NCBI GenBank assembly: GCA_023807065.1
Contig: JAJJLU010000824.1
Location: 1 to 17,750, forward strand
Direction of reading: 5' to 3'
Source: Isotricha intestinalis
Taxonomy: Eukaryota > Ciliophora > Litostomatea > Vestibuliferida > Isotrichidae
Length of the DNA stretch: 17,750 nucleotides
Below the pieces are notes generated by a model. That model was not told where the DNA came from. It was given only the letters and a program-made list of their open reading frames with translations, and did no database searches. Position 1 is the first letter of the stretch; the number at the start of each line of letters is the position of its first letter. Shown here piece by piece: positions 8,681 to 17,611 of this stretch. Position numbers and translations under genes: made by a program.

Positions 8681-9523
8681 TTTTTTATCTTTTATATGAG
8701 TTTGTATTTTTTAGATGTAATATATATGAAATTATTTTGTATGAAAATTTTATGAAAGAATTGGTAAGAATTTTTTATTAATTTATTAGAAACAAAGTTA
8801 AAATTATAAATAATTATTAAGTCATTTCTTTTATCTTATTTTCATATTTATAAATTTACGAATTTTTATAACTATATATATATAATATGGTTTCTGAACA
8901 TTTTAAACTATTTAACGAAATTCAATATTTAAGGCAAATCTAAAATTCAATCTTTGTGATAATAAATATATCTTTTTAATTTAAATGAAATAATTTAATT
9001 ATTATTTTTATTTAGTATATTTAAAATGGAATAAAGTTAGAAGAGTTTAATAATTGTTTTCAATTAATTTACAGAAATAATCAAGAGTTATGAATTATAA
9101 AAATAATCAATCCGAAATGACCATTAAATTTATTTAATTGAAACAAATAAAGAAAAATATATATAAAATAATCTAAAAAAGATTTCTCCAAAATTGAAAA
9201 TTGAAGTGATTATTTTGTAAAAAGTAAATACTTCAATTCCAAAATTAATTAATAAATTAAAACTGATAAATATAAACAAATATCGAAGGAACTCTTTTAG
9301 CAAAAGAAATTCTAAATAATTATTATATTCAATTAGGTCAATATATAAGAAGTTTTAGATTCTTTAAAAAAAATTTCTAAGAAAATATAAAAAAAAAGTT
9401 ATTGAATAAATAGAATTATAAATTCATAAATTAGAATGATAATTGATTTACTTGTTAAGATATATTCATAAATAATATTTAGCGATAAAATATAAATTAG
9501 ATTTTTAACATTATGTTTATTAT
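8681..9523. other. Gene-free region downstream of the RRM gene
   Basis: 843 bp between convergent genes, longer than the other two convergent gaps (about 190 bp). The only coding-like stretch is 9276-9380 (+), 34 codons without an ATG; it begins right after a stop and could be a relic or chance. I see no repeat or RNA gene. Confidence 0.55.
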
Positions 9524-10243
9524 TTATATATTATATTTTTTATTATCTCTTAAATTTTTTTGGTTAGAATTTTTTTCTAATTCCTCTTTTATTTCATTAT
9601 TAGAAACATATTCACATTGTTGATGAAATAACCTTAAATCATCATTATTTATATTTCTTATTTCTACTTTAGTATCAAAATCCATTGGAACTTTTTCAAT
9701 TTGAATTTGAACTTTTTCTAAAAGTTTACTTTGTTTCCCAACTTTAGCATTTATCAAATAAGGTTTATCATAAATACTATTTAATAATTTTGAAACTTCA
9801 TTATCATAGGTTAAAGGATTTGTAATAATATATTCATAATAATTCTCTGTTGGAGAATAAAAAGTTAATAAATCATATGAATTCAAAAAAAATTTTGTGG
9901 TAAAAGATTTAATTATTGAATTATTTGTATAAATACATTTTTCTTGGGTGTCTAATGTAAATGTACCATTGTTAAAATCAAGTACTAAATTTAAAAATTT
10001 ATCAGGAAATTTATTATCTTTATGTAATATAAGAGATAATTTTATGAAATTTGAACTCGAAGAAGCCCAAAATTCTCCCATTGATTTATTACCATTATAT
10101 AATTCTAATTTAAAATCATCAGGAATAATTTGATGTTCACTTTTTGAATGAGAATAAAAATTATCCCAAATATTTCCTTTAGAAAAACCAAACAATAAAA
10201 AAATAATATATATCATTAAATAAATCATATAAATTAACCCCAT
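9524..10243 (-). CDS. Secreted or membrane-anchored protein, function unknown
   Basis: 239 residues from the ATG at 10241-10243; the frame extends a few codons further upstream, but only to a TTG. Residues 1-20 (MGLIYMIYLMIYIIFLLFGF) are strongly hydrophobic and serve as a signal peptide or signal anchor. The rest has alternating strands, two cysteines (C103, C210) that could pair, and possible N-glycosylation sites (N92-G-T, N107-N-S). The last 30 residues are charged and Asn/Lys-rich. It should therefore enter the secretory pathway. I do not recognise the family. Its start codon is 73 bp from that of the divergent Rab1 gene, so the two share a promoter region. Confidence 0.75.
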   Translation of the reverse strand: MGLIYMIYLMIYIIFLLFGFSKGNIWDNFYSHSKSEHQIIPDDFKLELYNGNKSMGEFWASSSSNFIKLSLILHKDNKFPDKFLNLVLDFNNGTFTLDTQEKCIYTNNSIIKSFTTKFFLNSYDLLTFYSPTENYYEYIITNPLTYDNEVSKLLNSIYDKPYLINAKVGKQSKLLEKVQIQIEKVPMDFDTKVEIRNINNDDLRLFHQQCEYVSNNEIKEELEKNSNQKNLRDNKKYNI

Positions 10244-10316
10244 TAAAAAAATAACCAAAAAAAAACAAAAAATTATAAAAAAATCAAAAAATAAAAAAAA
10301 TTTTATTTAAAAAAAA
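10244..10316. promoter_or_regulatory. Shared divergent promoter region (secreted unknown / Rab1)
   Basis: Only 73 bp separate the two ATGs. The right part is almost pure A/T with long A runs. No TATA-like or other motif stands out. Placement alone makes it the likely bidirectional promoter and 5' leaders. Confidence 0.45.
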
Positions 10317-10971
10317 ATGACAGCAACAGATTAGTAAGTTTTAAAAATTATTATTTCAATTACAATAATATAGTGACTACTTATTCAAATATTTAATAAT
10401 AGGAAATTCGGGAGTAGGAAAATCATGTCTATTAATTCGTTTCACAGATGATTCATGGTCAGAAACATATGTGACAACAATAGGAGTAGATTTTAAAATA
10501 AAAACATTAGATTTAGAAGGAAAAAGTGTAAAACTTCAAATATGGGATACAGCAGGACAAGAAAGATTTAGAAATATAGTATCATCATATTATAGAGGAG
10601 CACATGGTATTATGATGGTATATGATATTACAGATCAAGAATCTTTTCAAAATTTAAATTCTTGGTTAATTGAAATTGAGAAAAATGCTTCTAAAAATGT
10701 TTATAAAATATTAGTTGGAAATAAATGTGATATGGAAAAAGACAGAAAAGTTACTTTTGAACAAGGAAAAGATTTTGCTAATCAATATGGAATGAAATTT
10801 TTCGAAACTAGTGCTAAAGAATCTACTAATGTTCAAGAAGCTTTTGTTGCTATGACTAAAGAAATTATTAAAGGTGCTCAAGAAAAGAAAATTCCTCTTA
10901 AAAAAGATAATGGAAAAATTCTTGAAAATAAAAAAAATGCCTCTGCTATTAATACTGGAGGATGCTGTTAA
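10317..10971 (+). CDS. RAB1: Rab1 small GTPase, two exons (10317-10333, 10374-10971)
   Basis: Joining exon 1 (17 nt) to exon 2 gives a 204-residue protein starting [20 protein letters not shown]. That restores the N-terminus expected of Rab1/Ypt1, which otherwise would start inside switch I. Motifs: GNSGVGKS 16-23, TTIGVDF 40-46, WDTAGQERF 63-71, NKCD 122-125, TSAK 151-154, and a C-terminal GGCC for double geranylgeranylation. Length and motifs are those of Rab1, which controls ER-to-Golgi transport. Without splicing the frame stops after five codons (TAG spans the exon-intron border), so intron retention would abolish the protein. It is divergent from the secreted unknown and convergent with the coiled-coil gene. 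Assignment to Rab1 rather than close relatives such as Rab8 rests on the overall pattern. Confidence 0.93.
10334..10373 (+). other. 40-nt spliceosomal intron in Rab1
   Basis: It starts GTAAGT and ends TATAG, phase 2 (within the Tyr codon TA|T). Removal joins TA to T and restores the conserved Rab1 N-terminus. It is the only intron I can support in the eleven genes. Confidence 0.92.
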
Positions 10972-11160
10972 AAAAAAAAATCTTAAAGTTTATTTGAATA
11001 CTTTTTGTTTTGGGTTTTTAAATAATTTTTATATTGTTTGGATTTTGCATCTTTATTTATTAATGATTTTAAATTAGATTTTTTAATTTTTTTTTCAAAA
11101 GTTATTAATAAATAAATTATACTATTATATTTCTAATTATTTTTTCCAATTTAAATTGAT

Positions 11161-12801
11161 TTAAATACCTAATTGTTTTTGTAATGTTACAATTTGTTGA
11201 AGAAAAATTCCTTTTAAATGTTCTGATTCTTTTATATCTTGTTCAAGTTGATAAGTTTTTCTTCTTGAATCACATTGAACATTATTAACTTCAATAGTTA
11301 ATTTTGTTATTTTTTTTATAAAAGCTTCTTTCATTGTTTCAAATTGTTGAAGTAGAACTTGTTCATAAGAATCTGGATCAAAAGTTTTAGATTGTTTTGA
11401 ATCTAATTTTCTTTTCAAATCTGATTTTTCCATTTTTAAAAGATTTAATTCTTCTGTTAATTTATCTATTTTTAAATTTAACTCATTTATTTCATTATCT
11501 AAATTTTGATTTGATTCTTTTTGATTTTTTGAATAATCTGAATCATTTTTTCTTATAAATTCATCTATATCTATTTTTTCTACTATTGGTTGATTTAATG
11601 ATGTAATTAATGTATTTGCATGATTTTCTTTTTCATTTAATTCTTCTTCTTTTTTTTCCAATTCAGATATTTTTATTTTTAAATTTTCTATTTCTTTGTT
11701 TGATATATTAAATTGCTCTTGATATGCTTCTTCTATTATTTTTTTTTCTTCTAAGGACTTTTGTTTTATTTCATCTAAATCTTTTGTTGTATATTTGAAA
11801 TCGGAATTTGAATTTATTTTACTTTTTAAATCTTCATTTTCTTTTAACAAATTTTCTATTTTTAAATTTAATTCTTTTTTTTGTGTTTCGTATTTTAAAT
11901 TTATTTTTTCTATTTCATCATTTAAATTTGGAGATTCTTTGTCTTTTTTTATTAAATCTTCTATTTTATTATTATATTCTATTAAGATGTTTTCAGTAAT
12001 ATCATTTAGTTTAAAATATTTATCAACTTCTGTACCTTCAAATTCATTAATTTCATCTAAATTATTTTGTTCAATATCATAATTACTTAAGGCATCAATA
12101 ATACTTTCATTTAAAGTTTTAAAAAAATTATTAACTAATTTAACAACATGAGGGGAAATTTTTTTATTTTCAACACTTAAATCAAGTAATTCATTTAAAG
12201 TATTGATTTTTAATATTTCTTCTATTTCATTTTTACAATCATTCTCTTCATCATTATTTTGATTTAAATTTTTGTTATTATCAATTATGGGAACTTTTTC
12301 CATAAAATCCTGAATTGAAGTAACTCTAGAAGGACTTTCTTTATATGAATTATCATTATTAATTTTTAATTTCATTAAAATAAAATATTCATACACTTTT
12401 TTAATCAATAAATCATTTAATCCACATTCTAAAAATAATTTTTGAATACATTCATTTGCATTTTTTGTTCCATAAATTTTATGAATTTTCTCAATGTCTT
12501 TACTTCGTTCTAAAATTTTATCAATGAAAACAGACACAATTTTACTTTCTTCAATTTCAGAAAGTTTTTTAGTTAAACCAGGACTTTTAGATAATAATTT
12601 ATACATTTTAATATTATCACTATTAGAGTTAATCATTTCTTGAATTATTACTAAATCACTTTTTAATGTATCAATTATATTTGAAAAAGTCTCAGATTTA
12701 TTTGAAGGAATATAAAAATTACTTTGTGAAACTCCTTTTTTTCCTCTACTACTTCCAACTCTTTTAAAAAAATTATCCCCACTTACTCTTAATTTTTCCA
12801 T
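11161..12801 (-). CDS. Coiled-coil protein, function unknown
   Basis: 546 residues. The N-terminal 30 residues are basic and Ser/Gly-rich. Residues about 38-148 are predominantly helical without heptad bias and could be a small folded domain. An acidic Asn-rich linker follows (about 175-195). Residues about 272-470 are long Glu/Lys/Leu heptad coiled coil, broken near 400-435. The C-terminal block 476-546 is less biased in composition (DPDSYEQVLLQQFETMKEAF, then a second helix ending QKQLGI) and may be a conserved domain. No enzyme motif is visible. A structural or cytoskeletal role is a guess from the architecture only. It lies 82 bp downstream of the CBM20 gene on the same strand. Confidence 0.75.
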   Translation of the reverse strand: MEKLRVSGDNFFKRVGSSRGKKGVSQSNFYIPSNKSETFSNIIDTLKSDLVIIQEMINSNSDNIKMYKLLSKSPGLTKKLSEIEESKIVSVFIDKILERSKDIEKIHKIYGTKNANECIQKLFLECGLNDLLIKKVYEYFILMKLKINNDNSYKESPSRVTSIQDFMEKVPIIDNNKNLNQNNDEENDCKNEIEEILKINTLNELLDLSVENKKISPHVVKLVNNFFKTLNESIIDALSNYDIEQNNLDEINEFEGTEVDKYFKLNDITENILIEYNNKIEDLIKKDKESPNLNDEIEKINLKYETQKKELNLKIENLLKENEDLKSKINSNSDFKYTTKDLDEIKQKSLEEKKIIEEAYQEQFNISNKEIENLKIKISELEKKEEELNEKENHANTLITSLNQPIVEKIDIDEFIRKNDSDYSKNQKESNQNLDNEINELNLKIDKLTEELNLLKMEKSDLKRKLDSKQSKTFDPDSYEQVLLQQFETMKEAFIKKITKLTIEVNNVQCDSRRKTYQLEQDIKESEHLKGIFLQQIVTLQKQLGI

Positions 12802-12883
12802 TTTTATTTTTTTATTTTTTTTTTAAATTTTTTTATTATACAAAAAAATTAAATCAATGAATATTTTAAATTTAAATTGTTGT

Positions 12884-13705
12884 TTATGTCCATTTACATT
12901 TTAAAACTAATTCATCTTCTAAATATTCGTAATTATATTTACTGAATCTTCCATTTCTTCTTTTAACAACTTCTTGATAAATATTATTAAAATTCACTAT
13001 GTTATTTCCCCCACTTTCCCATTGTTTAATTTTATTATTAGACAATAAAACAAATTTGAATTCAAAATCAGATAAATTATATTCATTAATTGGAATAGAA
13101 CCTTTCCAAATATTACCTTTATTCCATTTTAATTTAATAACTTTATCCTGTTTCCAATTACCTAAAGATTGTCCACTTCCTAAAATACCAATTTCTTCGC
13201 CAAAAACAGTAGGATAAACAATTTCAAATGTTAGTTTTTGTAAAGTAAGTCCTTGAGTATATGAAGCTGAATCATCAGTCAATCTATCATTATTCATATT
13301 ATTATTCATCATTTTCATATTATTGACATTATTATTAGTATTAATATTTTGATTATTTAAAGTCATTTTATTCATATTTATATTTTGATTCATATACATA
13401 TTGTTATTATGGCTACTTACTGAATTTTCAAAGAAATGATCATCTTGATCTTGATTATTGTTTTCATTTTGTTCTTGAAAATTTGGAATATTATTTTGAA
13501 TATTTTGCTGTTGTTGATTTATTTCTCCTCTTTCTACTTTTAGTGCTTCTTGGTAGATTTCATCAAAGTATTTTCCTGAAAAATTTGATAATTTAGTATT
13601 ATTTAATTTTGAAAATGGAATTTTTAACAAATCAGTTAAGTTCTCAATTACTACTTTATCATCTTTTAATTCTTTATCATTCTTTTTTTCTGATGATTTC
13701 TTCAT
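12884..13705 (-). CDS. Starch/glycogen-binding CBM20-domain protein
   Basis: 273 residues. Residues 1-60 are charged and partly helical; 61-150 are an Asn/Gln/Met-rich low-complexity linker. Residues about 157-242 are a CBM20 domain: ILGSGQSLGNWKQDKVIKL (174-192), W200, EFKFVLL (215-221) and IKQWESGGNN (226-235). W184 and W229 align with the two tryptophans that form starch-binding site 1 in fungal glucoamylase CBM20, so binding to alpha-glucan should be intact. There is no signal peptide and no catalytic domain, so it is probably cytosolic and might target partners to storage amylopectin or glycogen (inference). The short tail ends KCKWT. It is divergent from the NEK kinase gene, with 67 bp between the start codons. 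Confidence 0.88.
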   Translation of the reverse strand: MKKSSEKKNDKELKDDKVVIENLTDLLKIPFSKLNNTKLSNFSGKYFDEIYQEALKVERGEINQQQQNIQNNIPNFQEQNENNNQDQDDHFFENSVSSHNNNMYMNQNINMNKMTLNNQNINTNNNVNNMKMMNNNMNNDRLTDDSASYTQGLTLQKLTFEIVYPTVFGEEIGILGSGQSLGNWKQDKVIKLKWNKGNIWKGSIPINEYNLSDFEFKFVLLSNNKIKQWESGGNNIVNFNNIYQEVVKRRNGRFSKYNYEYLEDELVLKCKWT

Positions 13706-13772
13706 TTTTTAAATGTTAATTTTCAAAAAATATAATATAAAAAAGAAAAATTTAAATAAAAAAATTAAAAAA
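13706..13772. promoter_or_regulatory. Shared divergent promoter region (CBM20 / NEK)
   Basis: 67 bp separate the CBM20 start from the chosen kinase start. An upstream in-frame ATG at 13713 would leave only 7 bp between the genes and adds 20 Lys/Asn-rich residues with no kinase homology, so the ATG at 13773 is preferred. Confidence 0.5.
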
Positions 13773-15761
13773 ATGCCTTTAAATGATTTTATAATAGGTG
13801 AATTAATAGGAAAAGGAACATTTAGTTCAGTATGTTTAGTAAAAAGAAAAATAGACAATCAAACTTATGCAATGAAAAGAGTAAAAATAGTTCAATTACA
13901 AGAAAAAGAAAAACAAAATGCATTAAATGAAATAAGAATTTTAGCATCATTAAACCATAAAAATATTATTGGATATAAGGAAGCTTTTTTTGATGAACAA
14001 TCCCAAACATTAAATATAATAATGGAATATGCAAATGATGGTGATTTATCTACAAAAATAAAATATAATTTAAAAAATGGATTAATATTTCGTGAAGATA
14101 TAATATGGTCATATATAATTCAAATATTAGAAGGAATAAATTATTTACATGAAAATAAAATAATACATAGAGATTTAAAAAGTGCAAATTTATTTTTAAT
14201 GGATGATGGCACTTTAAAAATTGGAGATTTAAATGTTTCAAAAATAGCAAAAATGGGAATTGCATTCACTCAAGCAGGAACACCATATTATGCTTCTCCT
14301 GAAGTATGGTTAGATGAATCTTATGATAATAAAAGTGATATTTGGAGTATTGGTTGTATTATTTATGAATTATGTATGTTAAAAACTCCTTTTAGAGGAA
14401 CTTCAATGAAAAATTTATGCTTAAATATTCAAAAAGGTGAATATAGTGATATTTCTAAATTTTATAGTAATGATTTAAGAAATATAATTTCTATGATGCT
14501 TGTTGTTAATCCTGAAAATAGATTTAGTGCTCAACAAATTTTAAATTGTGATTTTGTTCTTCGAAAAAGAAAAGAAAATGGGGGGAAGAAATTTGTAAAA
14601 GAAGAAAAAGCTAATTTAATACAAACAATTAAAATGCCTAAAAATTTAAAGGAAATTAATAGGAATCTACCAATGAATAAATATAATAAAAAACAAAATG
14701 AAGAAATGTTAATGAATGATGAATATGAAACTATGAAAAATGGATTTTTAAATAATGAAAAAAAGGATAAAATTAAAAAATATCTTCAAGAAAAAGATAT
14801 GTATAAACAAATAAATATGAAAAATAATAATATTAATAATTATAATTATAAAAATCAACATAAAAATAGGAAAAATAATATTATAAAAAATCAATGGGAA
14901 AAAGATAATTATAAGCATAATTATGAATATTATAGGAAACAGATGGAATTAAATAATCATAATAATAATCATTCCCAAAATTCAAATAATAAAAGAAATG
15001 AAATTGCTAATTATAAAAAAATTAATATTAATAACAAAAATATTTTGGAAAAAATAAATCAAGTAAAAACCCCTAGTTCAATATCTCCTTCAAAAAAACA
15101 TATCAATAATAATATTTATAACAATAAAATCTGTAATGGAAGAAAAATTAATATATCTCAAAAATCTAGGCCTAAAACAGGGAATAATGTTATTTATAAA
15201 AATAATAATAGTGTAAATTATAATCGAGTGAATAAATCTAATAAAATAATGATTATAGATAGATTAAAAAATAATAAAAGTAAAAATCAAAATAGACCTA
15301 TTAGTGCAATCCCTTATAGAAAGGGATATATTTATAGAATAAATATCAATAATAATAATATAAAAGAAAATAATAATGTTAAAAAAAGACCAAATACTGG
15401 AAGTATACACAATAGGAATTCAAATATTCAAAAAAAGAATGATAATCTTCCTAAAAATTTACATCAATATCGATATATTAACATTAATAATCAAAATTTG
15501 AATATTAATTATTTGAAAAATGAAAAAGACAGAATAATACTGAATCCTAAAAATAATAAAAAAGAAAGAGTAATCATTGAAAAACTTGATTATAAATCAA
15601 TGAATAAAAACAAGAATATTAAAAGACATTTAAATAATTTTCAAAAAGGGAAAAATGAAAGAATAAACGATTATGAAGAAAAGGTAAAAAATAGAATTAA
15701 TAAAAATAACATAAATATAATGAATAATAAAAATAATTATATAAAAAAACATAATAAATAA
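13773..15761 (+). CDS. NEK-family Ser/Thr protein kinase with Asn/Lys-rich tail
   Basis: 662 residues from the ATG at 13773. The kinase domain starts at once: Gly-rich loop GKGTFSSV (13-20), Lys35, Glu53, catalytic HRDLKSANL (132-140), GTPYYASPE (169-177) and the D-x-W-S-x-G region (189-194). HRDLKSxN with GTPYYxSPE is the NEK signature. The metal-binding DFG motif reads DLN (152-154); Asp is kept, so activity is likely, and DLN/DMN variants occur in other protist NEKs. Residues 270-662 are Asn/Lys-rich, probably disordered, with three RP-x-[TS]-[GA] motifs (RPKTG, RPISA, RPNTG). NEKs regulate cilia, basal bodies and mitosis. The LRRC56-like gene follows on the same strand after 46 bp. Confidence 0.93.
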   Translation: MPLNDFIIGELIGKGTFSSVCLVKRKIDNQTYAMKRVKIVQLQEKEKQNALNEIRILASLNHKNIIGYKEAFFDEQSQTLNIIMEYANDGDLSTKIKYNLKNGLIFREDIIWSYIIQILEGINYLHENKIIHRDLKSANLFLMDDGTLKIGDLNVSKIAKMGIAFTQAGTPYYASPEVWLDESYDNKSDIWSIGCIIYELCMLKTPFRGTSMKNLCLNIQKGEYSDISKFYSNDLRNIISMMLVVNPENRFSAQQILNCDFVLRKRKENGGKKFVKEEKANLIQTIKMPKNLKEINRNLPMNKYNKKQNEEMLMNDEYETMKNGFLNNEKKDKIKKYLQEKDMYKQINMKNNNINNYNYKNQHKNRKNNIIKNQWEKDNYKHNYEYYRKQMELNNHNNNHSQNSNNKRNEIANYKKININNKNILEKINQVKTPSSISPSKKHINNNIYNNKICNGRKINISQKSRPKTGNNVIYKNNNSVNYNRVNKSNKIMIIDRLKNNKSKNQNRPISAIPYRKGYIYRININNNNIKENNNVKKRPNTGSIHNRNSNIQKKNDNLPKNLHQYRYININNQNLNINYLKNEKDRIILNPKNNKKERVIIEKLDYKSMNKNKNIKRHLNNFQKGKNERINDYEEKVKNRINKNNINIMNNKNNYIKKHNK

Positions 15762-15807
15762 TTATTCTAAAAATTAAATAAAATATTAATAAAAAATTTT
15801 TCGATCA

Positions 15808-17037
15808 ATGAAACCCCGTCCACAAACTCCATTAGTTAGATTAATGAATTCTGCAATTTCAAATCTTGAAAATTCTAGAGAAGGAAAAAATACTAATGAT
15901 TATTTTCTTAAAAATTTTTCAAATTTTATGAAACAAATCATAGATAATAAAAATGAACTTTTTCTTTCAGGAGATAAAAATTTAGTAAAATATATTTTAA
16001 GTAAATATTTAAATATTCCTGAAAGTGATTTGAGTTCTTTGAAAAAACTTTCTGTTATTATTACAAATGATTATGGGTTATTAAATCAGTTTGGAACTTT
16101 TTTGCCAGAATTAAAATTATTAAAATTAAATGGTTCAAATATTTTATCTTTTAATGATATAGGAACAAATTTTAATAAAATTGAATGTTTACAAATGAAA
16201 AATTGTCACTTAAAAGATTTAGATGGAATTATTTGTATGCAAAATCTACAAATTTTAGATATTGAAAACAATGAAGTTTCAGATTTAATTGATATTGATA
16301 TGTGTTCAGAGCTAAAAAAAATTATATTAAAAAATAATAAAATTAAAGAATTAGATAATTTAACATTTTTATCATCTATAACTAATTTAGAATATATTGA
16401 TTTAAGAGATAACCCAATTTGTGAAAGTGAAAATATAGATGAAAAAATTGAAAATAATTTAAATGAAGTTAAAGTTCTTATTTGGAAAAAAGAACATGAA
16501 AAAAATATTATTGATATTGTTTCTGAATTTGATGATCAATTAATTGATTCTGTTCCAATTAGAAAAAAAGAAAATATATTAGAAAAAGAAATTAAAGAAA
16601 TAGTAAAAAATGAGGAAGAGGATGAAGAAGAAGAAACAGATGATAATAATAGTAATAAAAACGAACTTTTATCTTCAACTATGAGAAATCTTCAAATTAA
16701 GAAATCAAAAATTCAAATTGATGCAAGAAATGAGAAAAATATAATAAATCCTATTGAAAAAAATAAAATAATTTTAAATAATAGTAATAGTAATAAAAAT
16801 ATTTCTATTAATTCCAATCAAAATTCATTTAGATCTTCTTTAATAAAAAATCAACCTTTAAAACCTATTAAAATAAATAAAGATGCTTTAAATAAACCAA
16901 TTGGAAATAATATTAGCGGTATTCAATCTGATAAAGACAAACCTATAAGCTCAATTAAAGTTAAAGTAAATGAAGATAATAAAAATGTTAAAATTAATCC
17001 TATGAATAAAATAAAAATAACTAAAAATAAAAAATAA
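15808..17037 (+). CDS. LRRC56: LRRC56/ODA8-like leucine-rich repeat protein
   Basis: 409 residues. Residues about 84-210 carry leucine-rich repeats of the LRRC56 type: LLNQFGTFLPELKLLKLNGS (91-110), then the LQMKNCHLKDLDGI, LQILDIENNEVSDL and LRDNPIC repeats. The phrase pairing 'FGxxLPxLxxLKLNGS' with 'LxDLDGI' closely follows human LRRC56 as I recall it. LRRC56/ODA8 helps assemble and deliver outer dynein arms to cilia in the cytoplasm and axoneme, so the organism should have motile cilia. The tail (about 255-409) is acidic, then Asn/Lys-rich and probably disordered. The N-terminus contains RPQTP, like the RP motifs of the kinase next door. The start at 15808 is the first ATG. Confidence 0.82.
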   Translation: MKPRPQTPLVRLMNSAISNLENSREGKNTNDYFLKNFSNFMKQIIDNKNELFLSGDKNLVKYILSKYLNIPESDLSSLKKLSVIITNDYGLLNQFGTFLPELKLLKLNGSNILSFNDIGTNFNKIECLQMKNCHLKDLDGIICMQNLQILDIENNEVSDLIDIDMCSELKKIILKNNKIKELDNLTFLSSITNLEYIDLRDNPICESENIDEKIENNLNEVKVLIWKKEHEKNIIDIVSEFDDQLIDSVPIRKKENILEKEIKEIVKNEEEDEEEETDDNNSNKNELLSSTMRNLQIKKSKIQIDARNEKNIINPIEKNKIILNNSNSNKNISINSNQNSFRSSLIKNQPLKPIKINKDALNKPIGNNISGIQSDKDKPISSIKVKVNEDNKNVKINPMNKIKITKNKK

Positions 17038-17432
17038 TATTTTATTAATTATAAAATTAATTTTATATTTTAAATGAAAATAATTTTTTTTAAATATTTT
17101 AATTTTTATAATTGAGATAATAATAAAGTTAAAAAATTCAACATATTGATAATTTTCTTAATCTATGAATTTATTCATTATTTTACATAAAAAATCTGAA
17201 AGAAATTTTCTAATGTTCATTAGTATATATTTCTTGGATATTTTGATTATTATCTTAATGCCCTACTTTATTAATAATATCTGAATTGATTTTCCAGAAA
17301 AAATTTTTCTTTTCTAAATATAATATTAGATGAAATTAAATAATATAATTGAGGTAATCTTGAATTATCTGGTGAATTATTTTTAAAAAAACCATTACTT
17401 ACAAATGGATTATATTTATAATTTCATGAATA
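17038..17432. other. Non-coding 3' region after LRRC56
   Basis: 395 bp of AT-rich DNA. I see no supported gene, repeat or RNA in it. Confidence 0.5.
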
Positions 17433-17555
17433 TTATATTTTCACACCTTCAATATTATCTTGATCATCATTTTCATCAGCACATGATTCTCCATCATAAT
17501 GTGATCTTACTTTTATTAAACATGCTCCTATAGTAATAATGATAATAATTTTGAT
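17433..17555 (-). pseudogene. Possible terminal exon or relic: membrane segment plus acidic tail
   Basis: Forty codons, open between an in-frame TAA at 17556-17558 and the TAA stop at 17433-17435, with no usable ATG. The translation is a hydrophobic run (IKIIIIITIGACLIKV) followed by a hydrophilic, acidic tail (SHYDGESCADENDDQDN), as at the end of a type I membrane protein. Codon content (GGA, GCT, TGT, GAT) looks coding. It could be a last exon, with TATAG at about 17526-17530 as acceptor, or a decayed gene end. Evidence is weak. Confidence 0.25.
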
Positions 17556-17611
17556 TTAGGACATGAAAAAAATCATATAAATTTAATAGAAGAAATCAAA
17601 ATAATAATTCT

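Noticed and set aside
9948..10133. Plus-strand frame of 61 codons opposite the secreted unknown
   Set aside because: Antisense shadow with no features; the minus frame has a signal sequence and a longer uninterrupted frame.
10244..10258. Upstream TTG start for the secreted unknown
   Set aside because: A eukaryotic gene should use ATG; the ATG at 10243 begins exactly at the hydrophobic signal.
10874..11077. Plus-strand frame of 67 codons overlapping the Rab1 end
   Set aside because: Out of frame with Rab1 and continues into AT-rich 3' sequence; Lys then Phe/Leu-rich as expected by composition.
11795..12082. Plus-strand open frames antisense to the coiled-coil gene (also 11808-11999)
   Set aside because: Phe/Ser/Leu-rich translations are the mirror of Glu/Lys/Asn codons on the other strand.
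12999..13217. Plus-strand frame of 72 codons opposite the CBM20 domain
   Set aside because: The minus strand has a clear conserved domain here; the plus frame has no recognisable features.
13713..13772. Earlier ATG for the NEK kinase
   Set aside because: It would add 20 Lys/Asn-rich residues before the kinase fold and leave 7 bp to the divergent gene.
14050..14265. Minus-strand frame of 71 codons within the kinase domain
   Set aside because: The kinase motifs on the plus strand are unambiguous; this frame is a hydrophobic shadow.
280..17037. TAA/TAG = Gln code of Tetrahymena or Paramecium type
   Set aside because: All complete genes end at TAA or TGA at natural domain or tail ends, and no internal TAA/TAG is needed.
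17534..17601. Plus-strand stretch encoding NNFDLGHEKNHINLIEEIK
   Set aside because: It lacks an ATG, is stopped by TGA before any domain appears, and overlaps better candidate frames.
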